Below are positions 52,218-64,000 of a DNA stretch of 64,000 nucleotides, one piece after another. The translations under genes and the position numbers were made by a program. Source of the stretch: Lineus longissimus. Lineage: Eukaryota > Nemertea > Pilidiophora > Heteronemertea > Lineidae. The notes under the pieces are model-generated. The model worked only from the letters and a program-made list of their open reading frames with translations. It had not been told where the DNA came from and searched no databases. Position 1 is the stretch's first letter, and every line of letters starts with the position of its first letter. The stretch lies in contig NC_088323.1 of NCBI RefSeq assembly GCF_910592395.1, positions 12,511,501 through 12,575,500 of the forward strand, written 5' to 3'.

Positions 52218-53164
52218 CTTGCTTTGTTCTGACTGACCTGATCTACGTCATCAAAAAATCCCTAGCGGCCACATGTGGAACTAATCTAAAGTCATGTGTG
52301 GTGGGAAATTCAAATAGTTTAAAATTGAAAATTGAAATAACTAAATAATGACTTTATTATTAGAATTTTTTTAATGTCTGGGATCTTGTTTTTTTAACCC
52401 TCAACATATTTCATGAGTATCAAGCATGTTTTCAAACCTTGATATATGGCCTTTAAGGTTATAATAAAAATAATGACTTTATTCGCTTAAACCCATCCAT
52501 GTAGTTTGTCGTGATTGCGATACACACTGATTTTCATGATATTACACGTCGGCGAAAAGAAGGAGGACAGAGAGCAGCCAAAGATAGCTGGGGGTAGAGG
52601 AAGGGTGAGAAAGCCGACAGGACTAATCAGTGTGTGTTGCAGCACAGACACGTTCGGCCTCCCGTACATATTTGACAGGATTTGTGGTTTGACCTTTGCT
52701 TGAGCAATTTAAAATGCAGAATAATTTATACGTATTTGGATGTGCTGCACAGAAGGGTTTGATAAAGCGTTGCCGCAAAACATCGTATTTTGTACATTGT
52801 TGGAAAAAGTTAAATTCGTCTTGATAATATCATTGAAAAATTTGCAACGTTTTTCTCTGTCTGTGTGGATAATAGGGCAAAATGTAAGAAAGATGCTCTG
52901 CATCCGTGTATCTTCACCTTTCTCACGTTGCATCATGGCTAAGAAGCCTATTAAAATGTAGGCCTACCTAGTCTGATACTGTATTGAGAATAAAATACAA
53001 ATTCCGAAAAAAAGCGTTTGTGTATTTGGATACTCTATTCGTTTTTCTCTCCGAATCCTGTCAGTGAGAAGCCAGGAAGGTAGGTCGAAAGGAAGCTGAG
53101 ATATTAGAGTGATACAATAAGAAAACTGCGCGAGTAGGCTGATCCTCGTTTCCAGATTGCACGA

Positions 53165-53231
53165 GATGATTTTCTACGGCCTGAAAGCTCGAGACCGCAG
53201 GTCCAGAGCTTTCAGGCCGTAGAAAATCATC
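53165..53231 (+). repeat. Hairpin GATGATTTTCTACGGCC (unit IV)
   Basis: Perfect 26-bp arms around GAGACCGCAGGTCCA. Present with mismatches at about 2426-2488 (unit I) and 62704-62763 (inverted arm). In II and III it lies just right of the foldback insertion and is eroded. Confidence 0.75.
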
Positions 53232-55839
53232 AAGTGATCAGGCACAAGGAGGATCTGACACGAGTGCAGTTTTTTTTTATTTATCATATAGTACAAATAT
53301 CCCCATAATAACGAGAAAATGATGGTAAAAAAGTGTTGTCATTTTTTGACCCGAAAACATCGAGGAAGACGTAACGCTTGAGTTGACTAATCACATCGTA
53401 GTGACTTCGCGACGTGGCTGTATTCAAACGTAATAATGTAAATAAGGATGACAATGAAAATGCGGAAAAGCGGACGGTCTTTCAACAGTCAGAGCACGGA
53501 TTGCACGAGAAATGATCTCGAGTACACTCGTGCAAAAATGATATTTTTATCAAACAATTACATGTATATTGCATGCTCAGGTCATGCGATAAATGTTTCA
53601 TGCTCAAAATAAAGTCTGCAAATTTATAAAGAGCAGTGAGATTTGTGCTGCCTCATGAAAGCCGGTTCCTAGGAGCACTGTCAATTATTTTGGATGAATT
53701 TGAATGGGTTTTTGAGACATTTTTTTGAGGTTTTCGTGGTCTTGTCTGACGGATCACTTCACTATGGTATATGATTAATAATGTTATCATACTTTATTAG
53801 TATGTGAACCAATCGGTGCGCGCTATTCAGTACCACGTGGCCGTGCGATAATTTTTACTATTGTATGGCATTATTCTATAGTGAAGTCACGGAACAAAAA
53901 TGGCTGTGTGAAGTTTGCAGTTCTGGGGTATATCAAATCAACGTAGTGATTGGGTATGATAAAATAGATATCGCACTTCAAGCCATGGAACAGTAAAAAT
54001 TATTCAACGGTGAAAAAATTATTCCACTCGGCGAATATTTATATGATTTTGTCCCGCCTCTGACAGATGTGGTAATTGTGCAACGGCGTGACGGTTTTTT
54101 ATGTTCCACATTTTACTGTGTTTTCATACAACAGGGAGCAGGAACGAACCGCCACGTAAAAATGGGGGCTTCTGCCTTGGTGCTTTTCCCTGGTATACAG
54201 GCATGTTGTTGTGAAGGACACTGGATTAGACATTAATGTATGTAACTGAAGATTTTCTGCAGAACTTCAAACACAAGAATCATTTTCTTTCTAATTAAAA
54301 GGCGTCCAAGAATTTTTATTCCGAAAGAATGATGTCGGTGCATTCGAAAAGCCATTCGGTAACATTAACAGAATTCCATCAACCATATACTGCGCAAAAT
54401 ATTTTGGAATCCGATATACGACACCTTTAAACCTAACCCACTTTGTCATGCACTATGAATCGCAAGACAAGTGGTGTGAAGTTTACAAAGTGCGTAGGCA
54501 TGCTGCGCCCCCTACTGGTGAGTATTTACAATGACCCCTGGAAATGTCAGCCATGTTGGAGATATGGCATGGCCTCCATCAGTGTTTTTCTAACCTAATT
54601 GGTATCAAAGGTTTCATGATTCAATACCATGCACTAGAAGAGCTTGGGCAGTATTTGTGCATACACAGACCATGCACATAGAAATTAGTCGTAACATACA
54701 CAGCCCATACAAAAATAGGTTCTGATTTTGCCTTGTTTGTATATTTGGGAGACTTAAAGACATTAGACGCATTGCGGTTTCACGTCCGTCTGTCACGTGA
54801 CTGATATTTTGACTGCCCAGGCGGCCCGAAGAGGCACCTTGACTACTATTACTCCTTTTCAATGATGTGCACATGCGCATCTCCCAGGACACGCGTAGTG
54901 ATACTTCAAATAGACTCTTAAACGATCGAATTCAAAAGCTGTATAATGGGAAATTTTGAATCAAAATCACTTTACGTTATCAAAACGAAGTTTTAACAGT
55001 CCACGTATACAAAATAAAACTTTAGTTTGCTGGTAATATGCCTATTAAACTTTTAACATCGAACCACTACAGACATGATGGATCGAGATCACCTCTGATC
55101 TCTGAGGATTTACTTCACATCCTCAAAGTTTCAAAATCTCAAAAGATCGTGACACGACTTCAAACAGGCTTTGCGTAATGTACACTGTTTTTAAGAAAGC
55201 ATAAGACATTAACAGATATATTTTATTTCTAGTCAGGAATTTCAGCCACAATTTTCGTTTGATAAGGTTTACTTCTGAATAAAGGTTTGAAAAGAACGGC
55301 TCAAGCTCGTACACTAGCGGTAAACTGTTTATAGAAATCGACGTGGTTCTGGAAAGGTCGGCGACCCTCACAGAGAATTTCTCAACAATTCTGTTGCATT
55401 GCATTACAAAGACTGACCCGTGAATGGGAGACAGTGGTCACTTTAGTATCAGAACAGTGCATGAAGCAATTCAGAAAAGGAGGATTACACCCAAGCTGTT
55501 GCAACCTGGAACAGGGTCTGTATCTGCCTTATGCGTATAACCGGACTATTCCTGTCAATTAATTAGTTTCCGTGCGCACCGATCCAACATAACGAAGTCA
55601 AGCCCCCATAGATATGATGCCTTTTGTCGTTCGATGCCTTTCGACATTGAGATGACCAGTTGGCAAACATCTGATTTCTGATAGTCATGACATCATGACC
55701 TGCCCTTGGCGTTTTTGGTGACGAGTTCACAGCTAGGGTTCAAAATGACAGGCACATAGGCCCTGAGCAAATAGGGTAAAGGGGCCGTGACCTGTTCAAT
55801 GTGCATTGTGCTGGGGGCGGTCATGCCAAGCGATAATGA

Positions 55840-56032
55840 ACCGGTGTAAAACGAATGGACGACCAAGGAATGGAGGACCGCATACAATAGCTGTGTATTG
55901 TCAACGAATGTGGTTAATGGTTTGGTTAGGGTTAGCTTCATTATCTTCAACAAAGGAACTCGGCGACTCTATTCACTTTAACAAAAGGACCGGACTTGGA
56001 TTCGGGGGGAGTTGCATTTATTTTACACCGGT
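55840..56032 (+). mobile_element. 193-bp MITE with ACCGGTGTAAAA ends (unit IV)
   Basis: Bounded by ACCGGTGTAAAA and its complement TTTTACACCGGT. Units II and III have only ACCGGTG at this place (about 21651-21657 in II). Confidence 0.7.
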
Positions 56033-56341
56033 ATTAGATCGGTGAGTCTGAAGTATACATGTATACAATATTAGACCAGAAGACGCCTTTGAGGATGCAG
56101 TACGTTTTGTGCATACTCGGAGTATAATCAAGAAACTGAAATATTATTATACAAAGAGGTAATTAAATCCTTCAGCATAGTGTTTGCATGTACGACATAC
56201 AAGCCACGTCCTAGAAGGCCCCGGACTCTCCTTTCCTTATACCCAATGCGGAAATAAAGTCACCCGTCTTGCTTGACCCAACATTGTGGTGTCGTGACCA
56301 AGATCGTAAACATTAGAGAATCCTAAATTTCTCTAACTATA

Positions 56342-56879
56342 CAGGGTGTTTCAAAAAAAGGAAACCGAGATTAATTTGTTGATTTCCTTGACATGGCTTA
56401 ATATTTTAGAAATTGGCAACCACCATTTATTACCCAATGATGTCCTCTTTTGAAACCAAGAAATCCAATTTATTGTCACAGATGACTGAAAACCAAACAG
56501 TTCAATCAACCATGGCAGAACTGGTCTTCCACCAGATAGACGTTTTGTGATAAACCTTGTCTGCCCAGTGCTGGGATTTTGTTGGGACTCTAAATTATGC
56601 AATCCTTTGAATATTGAATATTTCGCTAAGGACACACTGGTATTTCTTTTTCGTCGGAGTTCCGCTTCGGTACATGTAGATCTGGTCCAAGACCAGTTCT
56701 GACATAGTTGATTGAACTGCTTCGTTCTCACACATCTGTGAGAGTAAATTGGATTTCATGGTGTCATGAGAAAGAGGACATCATTAGGTAATAAATAGTG
56801 GTTACCAAATTCCAAAATATTTAGCCATGTCCAGGAAATTAAGAAATTAATCTCGGTTTCCTTTTTTTGAAACACCCTG
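56342..56879 (+). mobile_element. Palindromic TA-flanked MITE, unit IV copy
   Basis: Same ends; more substitutions inside than between the II and III copies. Confidence 0.8.
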
Positions 56880-58035
56880 TATAATGATCGATGAATAAAC
56901 AGAAATACATGTGTAAGGACGGGAGGACGTGAATGCACAAGCCACAATCAAGTCATACAGCGCGTTGATGTACAAAGCCACCACTTCTAAGGGGCTGCAG
57001 CAAAATTAAAGTGAAGCCAATAGAAACGACACATTTTCGTTTAGGGAGGTGGTCAGGGGTCATTATATTTCGTTTTTCAACAAAAAAGTTTAGCCTGGGT
57101 TAAAGATCTTTCTTGAAGCGTTTTCTGGTCCTGAAACTGTCTGAGTCTGCTCCTAAATGTCTCATACACTTTTCCTGGGTAGCCTGTTACTACCAAAACT
57201 TTCAAACCCCGTTTAATCACTTGCCCTCAAGCAGATTATGATCCCGCCTTAAAGTTTGTCACAAAGTGCTAAAAGTCAGAAGGTGCAACACAAGGCTGTG
57301 AAAAGTTAAGCCAAAAATCATGATATTTCAGTTTCTGGGGGGAGGAGGGGGTTGAAAAAGAAACTAAGATATTTCGTTACTATTGGCTTCACTTATATTA
57401 TGCTACAGCCTCTAAATGGTCTCAACGTCCCAAGCGGAGTGTCACACTGACACAACTTGTCTTAAACTCAACCGCATTACCCGGTTATGGCGGGATTAGT
57501 GTAACTACGGCCATGTGTGATCAGAAGATCACAAACATTCACACTGCCGGCGACCAGGGTAGCCAGCAACGTGAAAACGGAGTGTCCTACTGGATGACAC
57601 AATTCTTCCCCAAGCCCAGTCGAAGAGATATCATACAGTACGTGCTATACTGAAACACTCAACTCGTCTCACACAGGAAATACGTGTCATACGGACTGAC
57701 ACTTTGATACTGCTCTACGCAGCCCACAACTACGAATGTCTCATGTGAGAACGCATTACGAATCACAAGAATCATACTCAATGTATGTTCTATGAGAATT
57801 CTATCGCAACTTTTTATCTTCGAACCTATCAACATGATGAACATTCATGCACCATCAAAGGTCAAATGACATACAAAAGCGTTAAAAATGCTGACAAATT
57901 CCACCCGCATCGTAAATGAATTCAAACTATGTGAAAATTGTAAATTATGAGTAAAACGGATGTGATCGAAATTGCTAAGTGACCATCCCATTTTCTTATA
58001 CACAATTTACAGAAGTCTTATTCATAAATTAGACA

Positions 58036-58437
58036 CATTCATGACATTAATTTTGGGTTTAAGAAGGGAGTTGCTCTATTGTGTTAACCTCTTGACCTCA
58101 CTTGGGCTGTGGCCGTCGATATTACCTCAGTTTCAGTGGCCTGTGGTACCCGAAAACATGGTGAACCTGAGGCCGATAGGCTTGTCGATACTTTGATTTG
58201 GCAATATAAAATTATTTTGATTCCAACCCTGCTATTTATGGCTTTTGACCCCGATCGTTCTAGCGTCTATTTGTAGTATCACTACGCGCATGTACACATC
58301 GCTGTGAAGGAATAATGGCGGTCAAGATGCCTCTGCGGGCCCTCTGGTCTGTCCAAATACCAGTATCAGTCACGTGACGGGCGGCCATGATTTTGATAGC
58401 CAAATTTCATATAATTTTTATTTTTAGCATTAAGGTA
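58036..58437 (-). other. Loop between inverted arms
   Basis: Reads as the reverse complement of unit sequence corresponding to about 23660-24085 in unit II (the stretch with GGTTCACCATGTTTTCGG and CAAGTGAGGTCAAGAGG). The left arm lacks this segment, so it forms the unpaired centre of the large inverted repeat. Confidence 0.75.
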
Positions 58438-59567
58438 AAATTTATGAATAAGACTTCTGTAAATTTTGTGTAAGAAAAGGGGATGGAATTTGGATCACAT
58501 CCGTTTTACTCATAATTTACAATTTTCACATAGTTAGAATTCATTTACGATGCGGGTGGAATTTGTCAGCATTATTAACGCTTTTGAATGTCTTTTGACC
58601 TTTGATGGTGCATGAATGTTCATCATGTTGATAGGTTCGAAGATAAAAAGTTGCGATAGAATTCTTATAGAACATACATTGAGTATGATTCTTGTGATTC
58701 GTAATGCGTTCTCACATGAGACATTCGTAGTTGTGGGCTGCGTAGAGCAGTATCAATGTGTCAGTCCGTATGACACGTATTCCCTGTGCGAGACGAGTTG
58801 AGTGTTTCAGTGTAGCACGTACTGTATGATATCTCTTCGATTGGGCTTGGGGAAGAATTGTGTCATCTAGTAGGATACTCCGTTTTCACGTTGCTGGCTA
58901 CCCTGGTCGCCGGCAGTGTGAATGTTTGTGATCTTCTGATCACACATGGCCGTAGTTACACTAATCCCGCCATAATCGGGTAATGCGGTTGAGTTTAAGA
59001 CAAGTTGTGTCAGTGTGACACTCCGCTTGGGACGTTGAGTCCATTTAAAGGCTGTAGCATAATTAAAGTGAAGCCAATAGTAACAAAATATCTTAGTTTC
59101 TCTTCCAACCCCCTCCTCCCTCCAGAAACTGAAATATTATGATTTTTGGCTTACCTTTTCACAGCCTTGTGTTGCACCTTTTGACTTTTAGCACTTTGTG
59201 ACAAACTTTAAGGCGGGATCCTAATCTGCTTGAGGGCAAGTGATTAAACGGGGTTTGAAAGTTTTGGTAGTAACAGGCTATCCAGGAAAAGTGTATGAGA
59301 CATTTAGGAGCAGACTCAGACAGTTTCAGGACCAGAAAACGCTTCAAGAAAGATCTTTAACCCAGGCTAAACTTTTTTTGTTGAAAAACGAATAATAATG
59401 ACCCCTGACCCCCTCCCCAAACGAAAATGTGTCGTTTCTATTGGCTTCACTTTAATTTTGCTGCAGCCGCTTTGCACATCCACGCGTTGTATTACTTGAT
59501 TGAGGCTTGTGCATTCACGTCCTCCCGTCATTATACATGTATTTCTGTTTATTCATCGATCATTATA

Positions 59568-60067
59568 CAGGGTGTTTCAAAAAAAGGAAACCGAGATTAA
59601 TTTGTTAATTTCCTGGACATGGCTAAATATTTTGGAAATTGGCAACCACTATTTATTACCTAATGATGTCCTCTTTCTCATGACACCATGAAATCCAATT
59701 TACTCTCACAGATGTGTGAGAACGAAGCAGTTCAATCTTCAACCAGATCTACATGTACCAAGGCGGAACTCCGACAAAAAGAAAGACATGTGTGTCCTTA
59801 GCAAAATATTCAATATTCAAAGGATTGCATGATTTGGAGCCCCAGAAAAAGCCCTGCACTGAGCAGACAAGGTTTATTACCAAAACGTCTATCTGGTGTA
59901 AGACCAGTTCTGCCATGGATGATTGAACTGTGACAATAAATTGAATTTCTTGATGTCAAAAGAGGACATTATTGGGTAATAAATGGTGGTTGCCAATTTC
60001 TAAAATATTAAGCCATGTCAAGGAAATCAACAAATTAATCTCGGTTTCCATTTTTTGAAACACCCTG
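59568..60067 (-). mobile_element. Palindromic TA-flanked MITE, inverted-arm copy
   Basis: Present in reverse orientation; about 37 bp shorter because of a loss near the centre. Confidence 0.75.
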
Positions 60068-60377
60068 TATAGTTAGAGAAATTGAGGATTCTCTAATATT
60101 TACGATCTTGGTCACGACACCACAATGTTGGGTCAAGCAAGACGGGTAACTTTATTTCCGCATTGGGTATCAGGAAAGGAGAGCCCGGGGCCTTCTAGGA
60201 CGTGGCTTGTATGTCGTACATGCAAACACAATGCTGAAGGATTTAATTACCTCTTTGTATAATAATATTTCAGTTTTTTAAATTATACTCCGAGTATGCA
60301 CAAAACGTATTGCATCCTCAAGGGCGTCTTCTGGTATAATATTGTATACATGTATACTCTAGACTCACCGATCTAAC

Positions 60378-60570
60378 ACCGGTGTAAAAGAAATGCAAGT
60401 CCCCCGGAATCTAAGTCCGGTCCTTTTGTTAAAGTGAATAGATTCGCCGAGTTCCTTTGTTGAATATTATGTAGCTAACCCTAACGAAACCATTAACCAC
60501 ATTCGTTGACCATACACATCTATTGTATGGGGTCCTGCATTCCTAGGACGTCCATTCCTTTTACACCGGT
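60378..60570 (-). mobile_element. 193-bp MITE with ACCGGTGTAAAA ends (inverted arm)
   Basis: Same length and ends as the unit IV copy, in reverse orientation. Confidence 0.7.
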
Positions 60571-62703
60571 TCATTATCTCTTGGCATGAACGCCCCCAGC
60601 ACAATGCACATTGAACAGGTCACAACCCCTTTACCCTATTTGCTCAGGGCCTATGTGCCTGTCATTTTGAACCCTCGCTGTGAACTCGTCATCAAAAACG
60701 CCAAGGGCAGGACATGATGTCATGACTATCTCAAATCCGATGTTTGCCAACTAGTCATCTCAATGTCGAATGGCATCCAACGACAAATGGCATTATATAT
60801 ATGGGGGCTGGCGTCGTTATGTTGGATCGGTGCGCACGGAAACTCATTAATTGACTGGAATAGTCCGGTTATACGCATAAGACAGATACAGACCCTGATC
60901 CAGGTTGCAACAGCTTGGGTGTAATCCTCCTTCTCTGAATTGCCTCATGCACTGTTCTGACACTAAAGTGACCACTCTTTCCCATTCACGGGTCACTCTT
61001 TTAATGCAATGCAACAGAATTGTTGAGAAACTCTCCGTGAGGGTCGCCGACTTTTCTAGAACAACACTGATTTCTATAAACAGTTTACCGCTAGTGTACG
61101 ACCTTGAGCCCCTTCTTTTCAAACCTTTATTCTGAAGTAAATCTTATCAAACGAAAGTTGTGGCTGAAATTCCTGACTAGAAAAAAAATATAACTGTTAA
61201 TGTCTCATGCTTTATTAAAAACAGTGTACATTACGCAAAGCCTGTTTGAAGTCGTGTCACGATCTTTTGAGATTTTGAAACTTTGAGGATGTGAAGTAAA
61301 TCCTCAGAGATCAGAGGTGATCTCGATCCATCATGTCTGTAGTGGTTCGATGTTAAAAGTTTAATAGGCATATTACCAGCAAACTAAAGTTTAATTTTGT
61401 ATACGTGGACTGTTAAAACTTTGTTTTGATAACGTAAAGTGATTTTGATTCAAAATCTCCCATAAAACAGCTTTTGAATTCGATCGTTATAGAGTCTATT
61501 TGAAGTATCACTACGCGTGTCCTGGGAGATGCGCATGTGCACATCATTGAAAAGGAGTAATAGTAGTCAAGGTGCCTCTTCGGGCCGTCTGAGCAGTCAA
61601 AATATCAGTCACGTGACAGACAGACCTGAAACCGCAATGCGTTTAATGTCTTTATGTCTCCCAAATATACAATCAAGACAAAATACAGTTCCTCTATGTA
61701 AAATCAGAACCTCTGGTAACCCAAAGTATGGTCTGTGTATGTTACGACTAATTCTATGTATGGTCTGTGTATGTAACAAATACTGCCCAAGCTATTCTTG
61801 TGCATGGTATTGAATCATGAAACCTTTGTTACCAATTAGGTTAGAAAAACGCTAATGTAGGCCACGCCATATCTCTAACATGGTTGGAAACCTTTCCAGG
61901 GGACATTTTAAATACTCACCATTAGGGGGCGCAGCACGCCTACGCACTTTGTAAACTTCACACCACTTGTCTTGTGATTCATGGTGCATGACAAAATGGG
62001 TTAGTTTTAAAGGTGTCGTATATCGGATTCCAAAATATCTTGCGCAGCATTTGGTTGATGGAATTCTGTTAATGTTAGCGACTGACTTTTTGAATACACG
62101 GACATCATTCTTTCGGAATAAAAATTCGTTTGTGCCTTTTAATTAGAAAGAAAATGATTCTTGTGTTTGAAAGTTCTGCAGAAAAACTTCAATTACATAC
62201 ATTAATGTCTAATCCAGGGTCCTACACAACAACATGCCAGTATTTCAGTGAAAAGCACGAAGGCAGGTGCACCCATTTAAACGTGGTGGTTCTTTCGTGG
62301 TCTCTATTGAATGAAAACACAGTGATATGTGGAACATAAAAAACCGTTACGCCCTTGCACAATAACCACATCTGTCAGAGGCGGCATTGTATTTTGACAC
62401 AAAATTATTCGCCTCGTGGATCAATCTTTTTTCAACGTTGTATAACTTTTCTTATTCCATGGCTTGAAGTGCGATATTTATTTTATCATACCAAATCACT
62501 ACGGTTCACACACTAATGAAGTATGATGGCATTTTTTATGATATACCCAAAGTGAAGTGATCCGGCAGACAAGACTACGAAAACCTCCCAAAAAAGTCCC
62601 CAAAATCCCCTTTAACCTCATTTTCTTGACCATTGTGATATTTGTGGTATATGATAAATAAAAAACTGCTCTCGTGTCAGATCCTCCTTGCGCTTGATTA
62701 CTT

Positions 62704-62763
62704 GATGATTTTCTACGACCTGAAAGCTCTGGACCTGCGGTCTCCAGGCCATAGAAAATCATC
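62704..62763 (-). repeat. Hairpin GATGATTTTCTACG (inverted arm)
   Basis: Diverged counterpart of the hairpin at 53165. Confidence 0.65.
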
Positions 62764-62911
62764 TCGTGCAATCTGGATACGAGGATCACCCACTCGTGCA
62801 GTTTTCTTATTGTATCACTCTTATATCTCAGTTTCCTTTCGACCTACCTTCCCGACTTCTCACTGGCAGGATTCGAGGAGAAAAGTGAATAGAGTATCCA
62901 AATACACAAAC

Positions 62912-63593
62912 GATCTTGGTGTTTGGCTGGATGAGGGCATGAGCATGCAAGCTCAGATAAAAAATGTTTGCAAGGCCGCCAATTTTAGCTTATATAAGAT
63001 AGGTAGGATCAGAATGTATCTTAATCAGCCTTGTACTGAGCGGCTTGTTCATGCACTTGTCACGTCAAAACTTGATTACAATAACGGGCTACTATACGGA
63101 TTGCCTAAAAAATCCCTTGTTCCTCTCCAACTGTTACAGAATCGAGCTGCGAGGCTGGTCAGTAGAAAACGGAAGCGTGAGCATATCACACCCGTGCTAA
63201 AAGAACTGCACTGGCTTCCGATTGAGGCACGGGTTCAGTTCAAGGTGCTACTTCACTGTTTCAAGGTGCTCCACGGACTGGCCCCTGGTTATCTTCATCT
63301 ACCTCTCGCAAAAACTGTTCGTCATACGAGGTCCTCATCTAGTGTCAGGTTGCTAGCAAAACGCACCAGGACCTCGTATGGCGACAGAGCCTTTTCTGCA
63401 TGTGCCCCCTTCCTATGGAACCAGCTCCCCCCTGAAATCAAATCAATCCAAAGTACCAATATTTTCTCCTTCAAGCGTCAGCTGAAGGCATGGCTATTCC
63501 GTGGAGCTTTTTGAGGAGTAGCGCCTTGAACACGTTTTTTCACGGTGGTAAGGCGCTCTATATAAATTTTACATTACATTACATTTACATTTA
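62912..63593 (+). mobile_element. 5'-truncated L2/CR1-type LINE fragment (inverted arm)
   Basis: Encodes about 200 C-terminal residues of a non-LTR reverse transcriptase in an intact frame (62912-63511): LGVWLD, the block LVHALVTSKLDYNNGLLYG, then LQNRAARLV, LHWLPIEAR, LHGLAPGYL, and FLWNQLPPEIK before a final LKAWLF. These blocks follow the catalytic fingers/palm in L2/CR1 elements. The short 3' UTR has a stem (AGCGCCTT...AAGGCGCT), CTATATAAAT and an ACATT/ACATTT tail. The catalytic YADD region and endonuclease are missing, so it is a dead insertion. It interrupts unit sequence that is continuous in units I and IV. The upstream 90 codons open in the same frame are unit DNA, not LINE. Confidence 0.85.
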
Positions 63594-64000
63594 CGTTTTT
63601 TTTGAAATTTTATTTCATTCCCATAAAAACAGTATCAGAGGTTTATACTTTAATAAGCTTCTTAGCCATGATGCAATGTGAGAATAGGAAAAGATGAAGG
63701 GATGCGGAGCATCTTTCTCACAGTTTGCCCTATTATCCACACAGGCATACCTAGAGAAAACCGTTGTAAATTTTGTAATGATATCATCAAGACGAATTTC
63801 ACTTTTCCTACAATGTCCAAAACACGATGTATTGTGGCAACGCTTTATTAAACCCTTCTATGCAACACATCCGAATATGTATACATTATTCAGCATTTTA
63901 AATTGCTCAAGCAAAAGTCAACTTCAGCTGTTTTCACACCCTTCCTCTACCCCCCCGCGCTATCTTTGTCTGCTCTTTGTCCTCCTTCTTTTCGACGACG

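Larger units (their letters stand above)
51064..52452 (+). mobile_element. TTAA-type DNA transposon carrying a THAP gene (unit IV only)
   Basis: Inverted ends AGGCCATATATCAAGGTTT (19 bp) lie at both extremities, flanked by TTAA at 51060-51063 and 52453-52456. The empty site GAGTTCTTAAGGTTATAA is seen in units II and III. TTAA duplication is used by piggyBac and Kolobok elements; a THAP frame together with these ends points to a Kolobok-like element, but no catalytic DDE domain is visible, so it is probably non-autonomous. It carries two frames on opposite strands. Confidence 0.85.
48230..58035 (+). repeat. Tandem unit IV, truncated at an inversion
   Basis: Follows unit III head-to-tail, starting with the same GTTACGCACAGGTTACA region. 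It carries the 880-bp MITE, a private TTAA-flanked element (51064-52452), the 193-bp ACCGGT MITE and the palindromic TA MITE. It has an empty site where units II and III hold the foldback element. It stops at the word TCATAAATT near 58035, about 11 kb before the position where the secreted-protein gene would lie, so this copy has no gene. Confidence 0.85.
58438..64000 (-). repeat. Inverted copy of the left part of the unit
   Basis: Reverse complement of unit sequence running from the point where unit IV stops back to the region near 1890 of unit I; the window ends inside it. Shared landmarks in reverse order are the TA-flanked MITE (59568-60067), the ACCGGT MITE (60378-60570), the GATGATTTTCTACG hairpin (62704-62763) and the GGCGAAAAGAAGGAGG region at the very end. 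It carries a private LINE fragment. There is no host gene in this arm. Confidence 0.85.

Noticed and set aside
62642-62911. First 90 codons of the 290-residue frame as part of the LINE protein
   Set aside because: This part is ordinary unit sequence also seen in reverse in units I and IV; only the part from 62912 is LINE.

Overview
The window looks like nuclear DNA of an invertebrate animal. It is AT-rich and full of TACATGTA-type words, has spliced genes with GT-AG introns and no bacterial-style operons, and carries an L2/CR1-type LINE, Harbinger, Tc1/mariner-like and TTAA-type DNA transposons. It could be a marine deuterostome, mollusc or cnidarian; the sequence alone does not settle the phylum.

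Layout. The window is a large tandem array followed by an inverted copy. Unit I (1-13734), unit II (13735-31000) and unit III (31001-48229) are head-to-tail copies of one segment about 16.5-17.3 kb long; unit I is cut at its left end by coordinates chosen here and lacks several insertions. Unit IV (48230-58035) is a truncated fourth copy. At 58036 the array turns round: a 402-bp loop (58036-58437) is followed by an inverted arm (58438-64000), which is the reverse complement of the left part of a unit. Units II and III are nearly identical; I, IV and the inverted arm are more diverged. Copy-specific insertions, some with clean target-site duplications and matching empty sites in sister copies, argue that the copies are real and not an assembly artefact.

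Genes. Each of units I, II and III carries one small four-exon gene on the plus strand. It would encode a secreted, cysteine-rich protein with one concanavalin A/laminin-G-like domain: a signal-peptide exon, a 43-bp exon, a 590-bp domain exon and a tiny last exon, with intron phases that match throughout (1, 2, 1). Unit IV breaks before reaching this gene, so there are three copies. Nothing else looks like a conventional host gene; most short open frames come from repeats.

Mobile DNA. A 986-bp foldback element with inverted arrays of a 15-bp repeat and an 8-bp target duplication is in II and III. A 735-bp Harbinger derivative is in II only. A 1389-bp TTAA-flanked element in IV carries an intact THAP-domain frame and, on the other strand, an acidic frame with a PYMFEP motif. 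A 693-bp insertion with a long hairpin lies in the first intron of gene III. There are also a palindromic TA-flanked MITE in all copies, an 880-bp MITE in II-IV, a 193-bp MITE with ACCGGT ends, and a 5'-truncated LINE in the inverted arm. No tRNA, rRNA or CRISPR was recognised.
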